The position numbers were made by a program, and so were the translations under genes. Under the pieces are notes generated by a model that saw nothing but the letters and a program-made list of their open reading frames with translations, had not been told where the DNA came from and made no database searches. A stretch of 64,000 nt of DNA from an uncultured Bacteroidales bacterium. Lineage in GTDB: Bacteria; Bacteroidota; Bacteroidia; Bacteroidales; F082. Positions 42,082 to 52,400 of this stretch are shown here, piece by piece. The DNA lies in NCBI GenBank assembly GCA_900317155.1, contig ONFO01000022.1, positions 22,234 through 86,233 on the forward strand. Direction: 5' to 3'. Within the stretch, counting starts at the first letter, position 1. Each line of letters starts with the position of its first letter.

Positions 42082-45000
42082 TTACTCACCTACCTTCACC
42101 CGCATCCCATCCGAATAAGCACTAAATTCCGGCGCATACTGGCATTGGATCAAGGCGTAGCCGTTGTTGAGGTGGCCTTCCTTGGTGACGAACATGCTAT
42201 ACTCCAACTGGTGCGTGCCCTTGGGCAGGAACTCGATGAAGAACTCCATGTCGGTGTCGGTGTTGCTCTGGTAGTAGCTCATGCGATCGTTGTACTCGTA
42301 GTGCGAGATTTGCTCCAAAGGCTCGAAACCGGCAGCACGAAGGTCCTTGACGAAGACGAAACTCATGTCTTGCTGGTTCGTGAAGGTGATCTTCACGGTC
42401 AGTTTGTCGCCGACCTTTAAGGCTTGCTTCTCAACAGGAACGAGTTTCTTACCCTTGTCCGTCACCGTCTCCACAAACAGCTCGCGCTTGATGGTGAAGC
42501 CCGACTCGTCGCTCTTGACTTCATCGATCGGGACGAAATACTGGCGGAACAAACCGCCCCAGACCAAGTGGTTAGTCGGGTTGTTGACGGTGAGCTGGCG
42601 CATGTCTTGGGTCACCTCGTTGGCGTTCCAGCGGCGCTGGATGAAGCCCGTGCCGGCCACGCCGCCCTCGGTGCTGATAGGCGTGTTGCCGAAGCGCAGG
42701 GTGACTTCCTTACCTTCCTCGAACCAGTCGCTGCCGCGCATGAGCAGGGCATAGATGGCATCAGCGGTGGAAGCGGAATTTTCCCACATCGTGGTCTGCT
42801 TTTGGGTGAGCAGCCACACACGCAACTCGTCAATCATCTCCTGGTTCTGGTCGATTTCGGCGAAGGCAGCCATGATGTTGGCATGGGTGGCGATGTGCGA
42901 CTCAAACGAGAAGTATTTCTTCGGCCAGTACATTCCGATTTGCTCGTTCTTCTGGGCGCACTCCTTGAACGACTGAATCATCAACTTGGCGGTCTTTTCG
43001 TTGCCGCTGCGGTAGAGCACCAAGGCACCCTTCGAGCGTTGGTTGAAGTTGAACGAGGTCCATTCCTTGTCGAGGCTGCTGAGGTAGTATTTCTTGGCCG
43101 TGGCAAAGTCCTTGTCGGAGTTTTGCTCCTTGAAGAAACTCAAAGCGTAGAGTTCGTTCAAAGTGCTGGAACCAATAGGCCAGTCTTTTCCTTTGCTGTG
43201 GGCTTTCATATAGCGGTAGGTCTCGGCCACCTCATATTCGAGATAACGCACGGCCTTGTCGCAGATGCTTTGGGCGGTGTTTTGGTCGGCTTTGCTCAAC
43301 GAACTCCAAGCTCCCATCTTCTGCAATTTGCCGAAGCCGCTCAAGATATAGGTGCTGATATACGGGCTCTCCGGCATACCGTCCATCCAAGGCCAGCCGC
43401 CATTGTACTTCTGTTTTTGCTCGATGAGTTTCAGGGCGTTGGTCTGTTGGTTGCGGATGGTGTTCACCTCGAAGAGGGTGGCGATGCGGCTACGTTGCTC
43501 TGTCTCGCTCTTAGCCTCAAGCACCCATGGCGTCTCTTGCAGCATGATGGCTTTCAGGTCTTGGTCTTTCTCGAGTTGCGAGAGCAGAGCATCAGGCGTT
43601 TCGATCTGCCATTTCTTGATGTAATTCAAGAGGTTCGGGATGTGGTCGGCGATGTATGACGAGAGCGTATTGGCGTAGAACACGTAGAAGGCGGTCTCGG
43701 CGCGGTCGGTGCTGATGTTGGCCAGGTAAGGCAGGGCCTGCACAGCATACCACACGGGGTTGGTGCTGAAGTTCAAGGTCAGGCTGTAGTCGCGCTCATG
43801 GCTGTCGGGGTTGGCGATGGCCTCGAAGTCAAAGGTTTTTTCGGTTTCGGCCTTCACGGTGATGGGCAGAGTTTGCGTCATGAAGATTTCGCTGCTCAAC
43901 ACGGGCAGAAGGTGCTGCTCGGCATCGCTGAACTGTCCCGCATAGGCCGTGAAACGGAAAGCCAAGAGGCTCAAATCATACTGTCCCTTTACCTTCCAGC
44001 GCACTTCCTTGCTGCGACCGGGTTGGATTGTTTCCATCGGGATTGTGGCGTCGGAGACAATCATATTAATGGGTTGCATCGTTCCCGCATCAAAGATTTC
44101 GAGTTTCGCCTTGGGCGTGACAGGCTCGTCGCCCGTGTTGATGACGTTGGCCACAAACCAAAGCTCATCGTTGTCGTACATATAACGCGGCATATCAGCC
44201 ATGATCATCACAGGCTTCGAGGAAGTGAAGGTGTAGTCCTTGCTGCCCGTCTTGCGGTCCTTGGTATAGGCCATCAGCATCAGACGCCAACGCGTGAGGG
44301 CATCGGGCATAGTGAAGCTGAAGGTCGCGCTACCATCATTGTTGGTGCGCAGCTGCGGGAAGAAGAAGGCCGTCTCGTTGAAGTTCTCGCGGAGGGTAGG
44401 CTCGACAGGTTCTTTGGGCTTTTCGTTCTGACCTCCTGATTCATAAGGATAAGAACCTTCTTGTTTCGTTATTTCTACCATTTCTTCATCCGCCGCGTTC
44501 TGCGCCACCAAGGGAATTTCGTAATCCACTGCATTAGAAGACTTTTCCAACACCGCTCCAGTCATCATAGGTGCTGATTCCTCAACATAATCATAAAGCA
44601 CACGTCCGCCTTTTCTATATCGGCGCGCGCCAAAGCCATATCCGAAATCGAAGAAAGGCGCATCCGAGGGCAGGCTGAAGTTGAAGAGTTCTATGAATGT
44701 AAAGTAATCCAAGCCCGTGTTGGACGAGGTAAAACCATGTCTGTCGGTGCCGAAACCATTAGCATAAATGCCTGTAGGCGACATGTTGAACCACCAATAA
44801 TTCCTGGCAAACTCATCCAATGAAGCGTCATACATTCCTGCAAGCAAGGCAGCTTCCAAAGGCTTGTCCTTGTAGTCGCGGACGGTCACTTCCCAGGTCT
44901 CCTCGGCACCAGGATTAAGCTTGTCGCGCACGGTGGCCAATTTCACGTCCAAATCATAGTTGTCGAAAGGCACGGAAATATGATTGTCCATCGTTCTGAA

Positions 45001-48000
45001 AGCGTTTTCCTTCACGAGGACATAACGGAAATTGAGGCCGCCACGGTCGCCTTCGGTCACCTTATAAGTAAAGGTCTGCACCGCGTTGCTGACAGTGATT
45101 TTCTTGTCCAAGCGGATTTCGTCGCCGTGGAGCAACTGCACCCAAATGTCCACATCCTTGGCCGAACTGCCGATGCTGAAATGAATTTCGTCGCCAGGAT
45201 GGGCGGTTGATTTGTCCTCATCACTCCAAACCATAGCGGTGTAAGGCATCTTTTTGGCCTCGTTTTCGTAAACGGTAAATTCCTCCGTCGTAACGGCCAA
45301 AGGATCGTCCAAACTCTTCAGTTCCACCACATATTCTCCGGGTTCCAAAGTCTTGCCTTCCAAGAACTTGGCCTTGTCGTCCACCATAATTTCGGCCTCA
45401 TCCACCAAGGTCTTGGTTCGCTTGTCATAGAAACTGTATTCAGGGAAGAGTTTGTTCAATTGTTCATCACTATACAATTGTCGGTCAAGGACTTCCAAAT
45501 GTTGCATAGCTTCAAAATAATTAATCTTGGCTTTGTCATCGTAGCGGTAAATTTTCCGCGAAATGCGGCTCTTGGCGGGCTGGTAGCTGAGGTTGCTCAC
45601 GGTGATTTGGTACTTGCCGAGGTCTGATTTCTCGATGGTGCGAGGCAAGTCAGAGCTGATGGCGATTTCGTTGTAGCCCGCGCGGATGCTGTAAGTGTCG
45701 GCGTGGGTCTCGCCCTGCTTGCTCGTGGCGGTCACCTCAATTTCGTAGGTGAACATAGGCTGTTTCTCGGGTGCGATGGTCTTGGAAGGTTTCAGGTTGA
45801 AGATTATGGCAAACTTGCCGTTTTCATCGGTGCGGGCCTTACCGTGGGTGATTTGCTCGTCATCGACGACTGGGTACCACCACCACCAGCAACGCCACGG
45901 GAAGGAGGTCTTGCGAACGACTCGATAAGTGTATTCCACATCGTCCAAGCCGAAACCGGCGTAGGCTTTTACGTCGCCGCGCACCGTAACTTCTTGGTTC
46001 AGTTTGTATTGCTCTTTCGGCTGTTCAAAAGTCACCTCGAAGGTCGGGCGTTTGTATTCCTCCACGCGGATGGTGGCGCTACCTTGCTTGGCGTTGAGGT
46101 GGAACACACCATTCAGCCTGTCGGTGGGGATGACAAAAGAGCCGCTGAACGAGCCGTATTCGTCGGTGGTGAAATTGGCCGAAGTAATCTCTTGCCAGTT
46201 GGCATCGCGGAAAGAAACCTTTTCCGAATATTTGTTCACAAGGCTCAAATCCTCACCTTGACGGCGTGTCGTAATGCCTTGGAAATAGACGGTTTGTCCG
46301 GGGCGATAAATGGCGCGGTCGGTGAAGAGTTTCGTTTCGTACACCTCGTTGTTGTTTCTGTACTGCTCATTGAGGCGGAAGTGCCTTTCTGAAAGCAGGT
46401 TGTCATCTCCTTTGCGCAGGTTGATGCCAAAAGAGTTGTTGCTGCCCACTTTCCCATCAAACACGGCGCGACCGTTTTTGTCGGACTTCATCGTGGCAAG
46501 GATGATGGTCTTATGTTCGCGGGCTTTGTAGTCCCACTCGCGACGGTAGAGTTCCACGGTGACGCCTTCCACAGTTTTCCCCGTTTTGCGGTCAACGGTC
46601 ACCACGGTCATTTTTTCGTCCTTTTGGTCCACAATGTAACCGAGGTTGGAGACTTGGAAATTGAGTACCAACGTTTTATCCTCGCTCTTGACACCTTGTT
46701 TGGTGGTGGCAGTCAGGTAGTAGATGCCTTCCTCCAAAGCGGGCAAGGCAATCAAGGTGCTGTGGCTGCGATAGTCGGTTTCGGTGGCCAAAATGAGTTC
46801 CTGCTCCGCAACAGGCGTTTTTTTGTTCAATTCCTTGAGCAAATCCTCCTTTTGCATATTGTCGAGTTTGCTCAACTCTTTCTCGCTGACTTTCACGATT
46901 CTATAATAAGGTGCGGTCGTGTTCTTGTATTCCAGCACGGCGGGGATAGCCTCGTTGGGCAGCTGTACCGATTTCAGCGTGATGTCGATTTGCGGCTCCT
47001 CAATGTGCTTGATGAGGTTTCCACAGTTTTTCGCGCCTTTTGACTTCGGGAATTTGGCTATAGCCTCCTCGCACATCGTCTTGGCTTTCTTGTAGTTGTC
47101 GAAATAGGTGCTGTCTTCGCTGTTACTCTCGTACTGGCTCATCATATTGCCCGCAATCAGGGAAGTGATTTCGGCGGAAAGCGGATTGTCCTTGTGCTGC
47201 GCTTTCAAGTCTTCCATCGCGGCCTGATATTGGGCATCCTTCTGCAAGATGGAGTTGACGAAGCCAAAACGCTTGAAGTCGTTGTAAATCAGCACATCCT
47301 CATTCTTTTCCTTAAGGTTGTAGGCAATCAGTTCCTGATAGATTTTCAGGCATTTGATGAGCGGGTCGTCGAAATCGCCCAAGTCGGCTTTCACGAAATC
47401 CTTGGCAGGTAGCCACCAAGCATCGGTCTCACCTTCTACGTCATCGGCATTGGCCTCGCCTTGGTAGTAGTTGGCCACGCGGTGGAACATAAATTCAAAC
47501 AAAGAGGCTTCATAATTAATGTAATCCTCGTTGTTGTTTTTGTTCTCGTACAACACCATGAAATCTTCGGTCTTGGACTTTTTCAATGCCTCGACGGGTT
47601 TCAAAGCCTCGGCATAATGCTGGTTGATGCGCGTTTTGAAACTCTCCTTGTCCCAATATTTCATCTCCACCTTGGAAATGTCGCCGTCGATGGGCAGGTT
47701 CTCGCTGATGCGCCATTCGTTTTGGTCCAAATACTCGGCGTAGGCGCGGGCGATTTCCTCGTGCAGCAAGGCATTGTGCACCTCATCCAACTGCCCGACC
47801 TTGGTCTCAATGTACTGGATGAAGGCCTGGTCGGGATCTTCCTCCACGGTGAATTGGTAAATCTTTTGCCGATAGAGCCAGGTCTTCAGCAGTTGGGTTG
47901 GGTTGTTGTCCTTCGAAGCTTGTTCCTCGATGGCAACAAGCTCTTTTTCAGCCGATTCCGGCAGGTTTTTCTCAAGGTTTTCCTTTACTTTCTTCCACAT

Positions 48001-48129
48001 AGTCTCGTAATTGTTTTTTGGTGTTTTGGGGTTATCAGGAGTATTGGGAGTCTTGTTTGGCGTTGCGAATGCCAACAATCCGATGGCCACTAAGGCCACG
48101 GTCGCGATGATGATTCCAGTGCGTTTCAT
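42082..48129 (-). CDS. Alpha-2-macroglobulin family protein lacking the thioester
   Basis: 2015 residues from the ATG at 48129 (the reading frame continues to 48198 but the signal or anchor sequence MKRTGIIIATVALVAIGLLA starts here). An N-terminal helical region (50-400) precedes macroglobulin-type beta domains: FTDRAIYRPGQTVYFQG is the hallmark MG segment, AYAGFGLDDVEYTYRV and PMFTYEIEVTATSKQGE follow, and FFPQLRTNNDGSATFSFTMPDALTRWRLM is the alpha-2-macroglobulin core. GGWPWMDG begins the helical thioester domain. Where the CxEQ thioester normally stands (about residue 1475) the sequence is TDRAETAFYVFYAN, with no Cys. Such bacterial forms are thought to trap or regulate proteases in the envelope, here without covalent trapping. 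Confidence 0.88.
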   Translation of the reverse strand: MKRTGIIIATVALVAIGLLAFATPNKTPNTPDNPKTPKNNYETMWKKVKENLEKNLPESAEKELVAIEEQASKDNNPTQLLKTWLYRQKIYQFTVEEDPDQAFIQYIETKVGQLDEVHNALLHEEIARAYAEYLDQNEWRISENLPIDGDISKVEMKYWDKESFKTRINQHYAEALKPVEALKKSKTEDFMVLYENKNNNEDYINYEASLFEFMFHRVANYYQGEANADDVEGETDAWWLPAKDFVKADLGDFDDPLIKCLKIYQELIAYNLKEKNEDVLIYNDFKRFGFVNSILQKDAQYQAAMEDLKAQHKDNPLSAEITSLIAGNMMSQYESNSEDSTYFDNYKKAKTMCEEAIAKFPKSKGAKNCGNLIKHIEEPQIDITLKSVQLPNEAIPAVLEYKNTTAPYYRIVKVSEKELSKLDNMQKEDLLKELNKKTPVAEQELILATETDYRSHSTLIALPALEEGIYYLTATTKQGVKSEDKTLVLNFQVSNLGYIVDQKDEKMTVVTVDRKTGKTVEGVTVELYRREWDYKAREHKTIILATMKSDKNGRAVFDGKVGSNNSFGINLRKGDDNLLSERHFRLNEQYRNNNEVYETKLFTDRAIYRPGQTVYFQGITTRRQGEDLSLVNKYSEKVSFRDANWQEITSANFTTDEYGSFSGSFVIPTDRLNGVFHLNAKQGSATIRVEEYKRPTFEVTFEQPKEQYKLNQEVTVRGDVKAYAGFGLDDVEYTYRVVRKTSFPWRCWWWWYPVVDDEQITHGKARTDENGKFAIIFNLKPSKTIAPEKQPMFTYEIEVTATSKQGETHADTYSIRAGYNEIAISSDLPRTIEKSDLGKYQITVSNLSYQPAKSRISRKIYRYDDKAKINYFEAMQHLEVLDRQLYSDEQLNKLFPEYSFYDKRTKTLVDEAEIMVDDKAKFLEGKTLEPGEYVVELKSLDDPLAVTTEEFTVYENEAKKMPYTAMVWSDEDKSTAHPGDEIHFSIGSSAKDVDIWVQLLHGDEIRLDKKITVSNAVQTFTYKVTEGDRGGLNFRYVLVKENAFRTMDNHISVPFDNYDLDVKLATVRDKLNPGAEETWEVTVRDYKDKPLEAALLAGMYDASLDEFARNYWWFNMSPTGIYANGFGTDRHGFTSSNTGLDYFTFIELFNFSLPSDAPFFDFGYGFGARRYRKGGRVLYDYVEESAPMMTGAVLEKSSNAVDYEIPLVAQNAADEEMVEITKQEGSYPYESGGQNEKPKEPVEPTLRENFNETAFFFPQLRTNNDGSATFSFTMPDALTRWRLMLMAYTKDRKTGSKDYTFTSSKPVMIMADMPRYMYDNDELWFVANVINTGDEPVTPKAKLEIFDAGTMQPINMIVSDATIPMETIQPGRSKEVRWKVKGQYDLSLLAFRFTAYAGQFSDAEQHLLPVLSSEIFMTQTLPITVKAETEKTFDFEAIANPDSHERDYSLTLNFSTNPVWYAVQALPYLANISTDRAETAFYVFYANTLSSYIADHIPNLLNYIKKWQIETPDALLSQLEKDQDLKAIMLQETPWVLEAKSETEQRSRIATLFEVNTIRNQQTNALKLIEQKQKYNGGWPWMDGMPESPYISTYILSGFGKLQKMGAWSSLSKADQNTAQSICDKAVRYLEYEVAETYRYMKAHSKGKDWPIGSSTLNELYALSFFKEQNSDKDFATAKKYYLSSLDKEWTSFNFNQRSKGALVLYRSGNEKTAKLMIQSFKECAQKNEQIGMYWPKKYFSFESHIATHANIMAAFAEIDQNQEMIDELRVWLLTQKQTTMWENSASTADAIYALLMRGSDWFEEGKEVTLRFGNTPISTEGGVAGTGFIQRRWNANEVTQDMRQLTVNNPTNHLVWGGLFRQYFVPIDEVKSDESGFTIKRELFVETVTDKGKKLVPVEKQALKVGDKLTVKITFTNQQDMSFVFVKDLRAAGFEPLEQISHYEYNDRMSYYQSNTDTDMEFFIEFLPKGTHQLEYSMFVTKEGHLNNGYALIQCQYAPEFSAYSDGMRVKVGE

Positions 48130-48163
48130 TATGTTGAAGTGTTGATTGTTGAAGTGTTTATAA

Positions 48164-48234
48164 CTGCGGGACTTCGAGACGCGAGACTTCGGGAACATAT
48201 CTTGTTCGTTGTCTCGCAGTCACGTAGTCTCGCA
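48164..48234. repeat. Hairpin repeat upstream of the macroglobulin gene
   Basis: TGCGGGACTTCGAGACGCGAGAC (48164-48186) pairs imperfectly with GTCTCGCAGTCACGTAGTCTCGCA (48211-48234). The GACGCGAGAC core also appears in the flanks of the repeats at 19892 and 52629. It lies in the leader after the minus-strand box at 48245. Confidence 0.65.
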
Positions 48235-48244
48235 TTAATAAACG

Positions 48245-48252
48245 CAAAATTA
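48245..48252 (-). promoter_or_regulatory. Promoter -7 box for the macroglobulin gene
   Basis: Minus-strand TAATTTTG, 115 bp upstream of the start, with the hairpin at 48164-48234 in between. Confidence 0.5.
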
Positions 48253-48277
48253 GCAAATATCGTGCAAAATTATTCCC

Positions 48278-48285
48278 TATTTTTG
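48278..48285 (+). promoter_or_regulatory. Promoter -7 box adjoining the polyprenyl synthetase start
   Basis: TATTTTTG, followed by only 4 bases before the GTG at 48290; the transcript is probably leaderless. Confidence 0.6.
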
Positions 48286-48289
48286 CCGC

Positions 48290-49126
48290 GTGAAAAAATT
48301 GGAGCATATCATCGAGCCCATTCGCGCTGAGTTGGCACAGTTTGAAGCTTTTTTCGAGCAAACCATGAAGGCTGAAACCGAGCCCATGAATTCCATCATG
48401 CAATATGTGCTTGACTCAAGAGGCAAACGCCTACGACCCATTTTGGTGCTACTCAGCGCGAGACTTTTGGGCGAAATCAATGAACAGACGTTGCGTGCCG
48501 CCACTTTCGTCGAGATGGTCCACAGCGCAACATTAATTCATGACGATGTGGTTGACAACGCAAACCAACGAAGGGGCAAGGCCTCAGTGAAGGCGGAGTT
48601 CGGTAACCTCTCAGCGGTATTGGCAGGCGACTACCTCTTGGCCAAGGCGATGCTCCTCCTCTCCCACCCCATCGACCATGCTATCCTGCGAGAAATGCTC
48701 AACACCACGGCTGCCATGAGCGAAGGGGAATTGATACAGGGGTCTGTTGGGCTGTCGTATCACGGTAGCCGCAGTGATGCAAATCCGCAAACGCGGCTGC
48801 CACAGTGTGACAGCCCAACAGCCCAATATTTGGACATCATCACCCGCAAGACCGCCCTGTTGATGCGCTCCTGCTGTGTTGCAGGCGCCCTTTCTGTGAA
48901 TGCTTCGCCCGAACAAGTCCAGCAAATCGCTGACTTCGGCCTCAATTTCGGCATCCTCTTCCAGCTTCGCGACGACCTTATCGATGGCGAGAACATGGAA
49001 CACGCCCGGACTTTGTTGCCCACCTATTATAATAAAGCTTTGAAAGCCTTGGAAGGCTTTCCTCCTTCGGAAATCGCTGCTGCATTGCATAATTTGACTG
49101 TGTTTTGTGCGGAACGGGAATCTTAA
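48290..49126 (+). CDS. Polyprenyl synthetase family protein, shortened and with a palindrome insert
   Basis: 278 residues from a GTG at 48290; the next ATG would cut into conserved N-terminal helices. The family motifs are DDVVDNANQRRGKAS (85-99, first aspartate-rich motif) and FQLRDDLIDG (224-233, second). Prenyl synthases join isopentenyl diphosphate to allylic diphosphates for quinones and undecaprenyl carriers. Two oddities: residues 153-177 are encoded by the palindrome at 48748-48817 and have no family match, and after Asp232 the conserved GKPxGND/EGKxTLPL segment and roughly 50 residues are missing, giving 278 instead of about 325. Loss of those lysines could impair activity. Confidence 0.82.
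   Translation: MKKLEHIIEPIRAELAQFEAFFEQTMKAETEPMNSIMQYVLDSRGKRLRPILVLLSARLLGEINEQTLRAATFVEMVHSATLIHDDVVDNANQRRGKASVKAEFGNLSAVLAGDYLLAKAMLLLSHPIDHAILREMLNTTAAMSEGELIQGSVGLSYHGSRSDANPQTRLPQCDSPTAQYLDIITRKTALLMRSCCVAGALSVNASPEQVQQIADFGLNFGILFQLRDDLIDGENMEHARTLLPTYYNKALKALEGFPPSEIAAALHNLTVFCAERES
48748..48817. repeat. Palindromic element inserted in frame in the polyprenyl synthetase gene
   Basis: 25-bp arms at 48748-48772 and 48793-48817, each ending in TGGGCTGTC/GACAGCCCA, with 9 perfect outer pairs, mostly G-T wobbles among the inner differences, and a 20-nt loop. It encodes residues 153-177 without a frameshift. Related to the intergenic element at 39317-39376. Confidence 0.75.
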
Positions 49127-49132
49127 GTCGCT

Positions 49133-49340
49133 TTCCATAGATTACACCCGCACACACATACCTCTGCTGGAAATCGAAGATTGGCTTCGCCGAATGCAGA
49201 GCATTTCGATGGAGTCAATGACATGAAAGGCTAGCTTCTATAAAAGCTCAAGCAGACTTTAGAAAGCATGTCACCCCCGCCTTAGTTGCAGGCCTCAACA
49301 GGTGTGTCAAGCCCGCGCTAGCCATGTGGACAAAGGCATG
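49133..49340. repeat. Dispersed repeat block, copy 2
   Basis: Shares CCATAGATT, CGAATGCAGAGCATTTC, GAAAGCATGTCA and GCCTCAACAGGTGTGTCA with 41868-42060, but rearranged. It fills most of the gap 49127-49389. Confidence 0.6.
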
Positions 49341-49389
49341 AAAGTGTGTATTATTTTTCCATTTTTTTGATTTTCCCATTATTTGTTCA

Positions 49390-49397
49390 TATCTTTG
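49390..49397 (+). promoter_or_regulatory. Promoter -7 box for the BspA-like gene
   Basis: TATCTTTG followed by TTTGAAGCCTCAAAA in the leader. The same leader words follow the box at 52972, suggesting coordinated control. Confidence 0.6.
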
Positions 49398-49466
49398 AAG
49401 CCTCAAAAGACATAAAAAACATGAACATGAAAGTTTACCATTTTATTCACTAAAAACCTTATCACT

Positions 49467-52400
49467 ATGAAAAACAAAGTTTTACACTTCCTTTTCCTCC
49501 TCCTATGCACTGCCGGAGTGACGAATCTGTTTGCGCAATCCTTCAATGAGGGGATCCTCAATTACACCGTCAATGCCGATGGGACGACCGTGACGGTGAA
49601 GCTCAAGCAGGGCGCTACCTCCTCGGGCTCGCTTTCCATCCCCAGCACCGTGACTTACAACGACAACACCTACACCGTTACCGCTATAGCCAATTACGCT
49701 TTCTATAACTGTAGCGGCTTCACAGGCACGCTGACCCTCCCGAACACCTTGGTTACCATAGGCAACTATGCTTTTGGATCATGCAACCATTTCGTGGGTT
49801 CGCTGACCATTCCCAATTCCGTGACCACGATAGGTAACAGTGCTTTCAGTTATTGCTCTTCATTCACCGGCTCGCTGACCATCGGCAGTTCCGTGTCCTC
49901 AATAGGTAATGAGGCTTTCAAGAACTGCACCAGCCTGACTTCCATAATGGTATATCCCGAGTCAGTGCCTACCATGGGTACAAATGTGTTCCTTAATGTG
50001 CCAACGGACATCCCGGTGACGGTGCCATCCGTCTCATTGGCAGACTATCAATCGGCCTCGGGCTGGAGCGACTTCACCAACATGCACTGCATGGAAACCC
50101 TCACCGTGTATGACGGTACGACCACCAAAAACACAGTCCCCGCCTATATCTTCTATTTCGACGACTTCACCAGGAGCCAGTTCGTCATCCCTGCCGGGGA
50201 ATTGACGGAGATGATGGGCACACCCATCAGCAGTATGACGTTCTATACCAACAGTGGCAATGTACCCTACACCACGGTAAGCCCTGCGGATGTCTACCTG
50301 AAGGAGGTGGATTACACCTCGATTAGTGCCTACGAGCCCAAATCGTCCGCCACCATCGTCTATAGCGGCTTTTTCGACATCGAGAGCACAGATAACGGTG
50401 GTAAAATGACCATCAACTTCAGCACGCCCTTCACTTACCAAGGCGGTAATCTTTTAGTGGGCATAGAGAACACCGTTGACGTGGATTACAAAAATATAAA
50501 TTTTTATGGTCAAACGGTGAATGGAGCATCCATTTCTGGTTCAAATACCACTAGTTTGGATAATGTGCAACCCACCCAGCGGAACTTTATCCCCAAGACC
50601 ACATTCGGCTTCATTCCCGCTTGTGATCCCAAGAGTTTGCCATACGCATACGGCTTTGAAGACCCTGATGAATTCGACTGCTGGACCATGCTGAATTGCG
50701 ATGACGGTTCAACCATCTCCAATAGTTCCGCTTACGAAGGACAATATGGCTTTGGTTTCCATTGGAACTACACTCCGCCTCAATACCTCATTTCACCTAA
50801 GTTTGATGGAACCACAGGCATGAACGTGTCGTTCTTCTACAAGAACGCTTCAAACGACTGGCCTGAGACTTTCCAAGTGGGTTATTCCACAACCACAAAA
50901 TCGCCTAATGCCTTCGTTTGGGGCGAGGAGGTGACTGCCAATGACCAATACACTTGGCAGCTTTATGAAAAGATTTTCCCCACAGGCACCAAATATGTCG
51001 CTGTCAAACTCACTTCTTCCGACGAGTATTATCTTTACCTCGACAACTTCAACTTCGAACCGGTCTTTTCGAGTATCTTCCTCACCGACGGCTACTGGAA
51101 CGACGGCGACAACTGGGATATCGGCGAAGTGCCCGAAGAAGGCAGCGATGTCATCATCCAAGCCGATGCTGTCATCCCCGAAGGTTATACTGCATACGCA
51201 TGGGATGTTACCCTCGACGGCGGCAGCATCACCGTTGAAGACGGCGGCCAACTTTGGCATCGTACAAGCGACCTTGTGGTCACCATGAAGAAAAACATCG
51301 TAGGCTACGGCAACGCGAACAACCAGGACCACTATTACCTGCTGGCCTCCCCGTTCATTGAGGACATACCTGTACCGACAGCAATGACCTCCCCAGGCTG
51401 CGACTTGTATATGTTCGACGAGAGCGAGCCGAATGCCGAGTGGCGCAACAACCGCGATACGCCCATCGACGAGCTTGTACAGCCATATGGCTATCTTTTT
51501 GCCAGCCCCAATGACCTGGAGCTATCGCTGACGGGCAGTACAAAGATGTCAGGCTCTTATAATCTCCCCAATGTGCATTATTATGAGAATCCAAACAACA
51601 ACTTCAACGGATGGTACCTCTTGGGTAATTTCCTCACCTGCGACGTTTATATCTACAGGCAAGACGATGACGGCGAATACATACCGATGGAGCTCATGGT
51701 CTACAACGAAGAGGGTGAAAAGGTGACGCTTTCGGCTGGGCCTATTTCGCCAATGAGTGCCTTCTTTGTAAAACTGACGGAAACGACAACGATCAAATAC
51801 TACTATTATCCCATATCCTATGCAAGGCCAGCAGGCGCCCTCAAAGGCAAGTTTACCGTGAATAGCAATGGCGACCAAGTGCGGTTCTCGCAAGGCAACC
51901 TGCAATACATCGGTAGTGCCAGCACGCCTTACTGGAAGTTTGCCGACAAACAGTGGGAGACATTGGGCAACAATGGACAAGGCAGTACGAACCAAAACGT
52001 CGACCGCGACCTCTTTGGCTGGGGCACGAGCGGCTATGACCACGGCGCCGTTTGTTACCAACCTTGGAGCACGAGCCAAACAAACAGCGACTACCTTGTT
52101 TATAACAACCGTTACTCTAACCTCTATAACTCGACAGGCAAGGCCGACTGGGGCTACAACGCGATACGTAACGGCGGCAACCAAGAAAACAGCGGATGGC
52201 GCACACTGACCAACGACGAATGGACCTATATTATCAATGGACGTAATACTCCTTCAGGTATCCGATTTGCTTTGGGTAGTGTGAATGGTGTGGATGGCCT
52301 CATCTTGTTGCCCGACAATTGGGACGCCTCTACCTACACGCTGAACAAAACAAATGATGCTTATGGGGGTTTCTACGCTAACACCATAAGTGCAACGGAT

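Noticed and set aside
42424-43659. A 411-residue plus-strand frame inside the macroglobulin gene
   Set aside because: The macroglobulin frame carries the family motifs over the same bases; the other strand has none.
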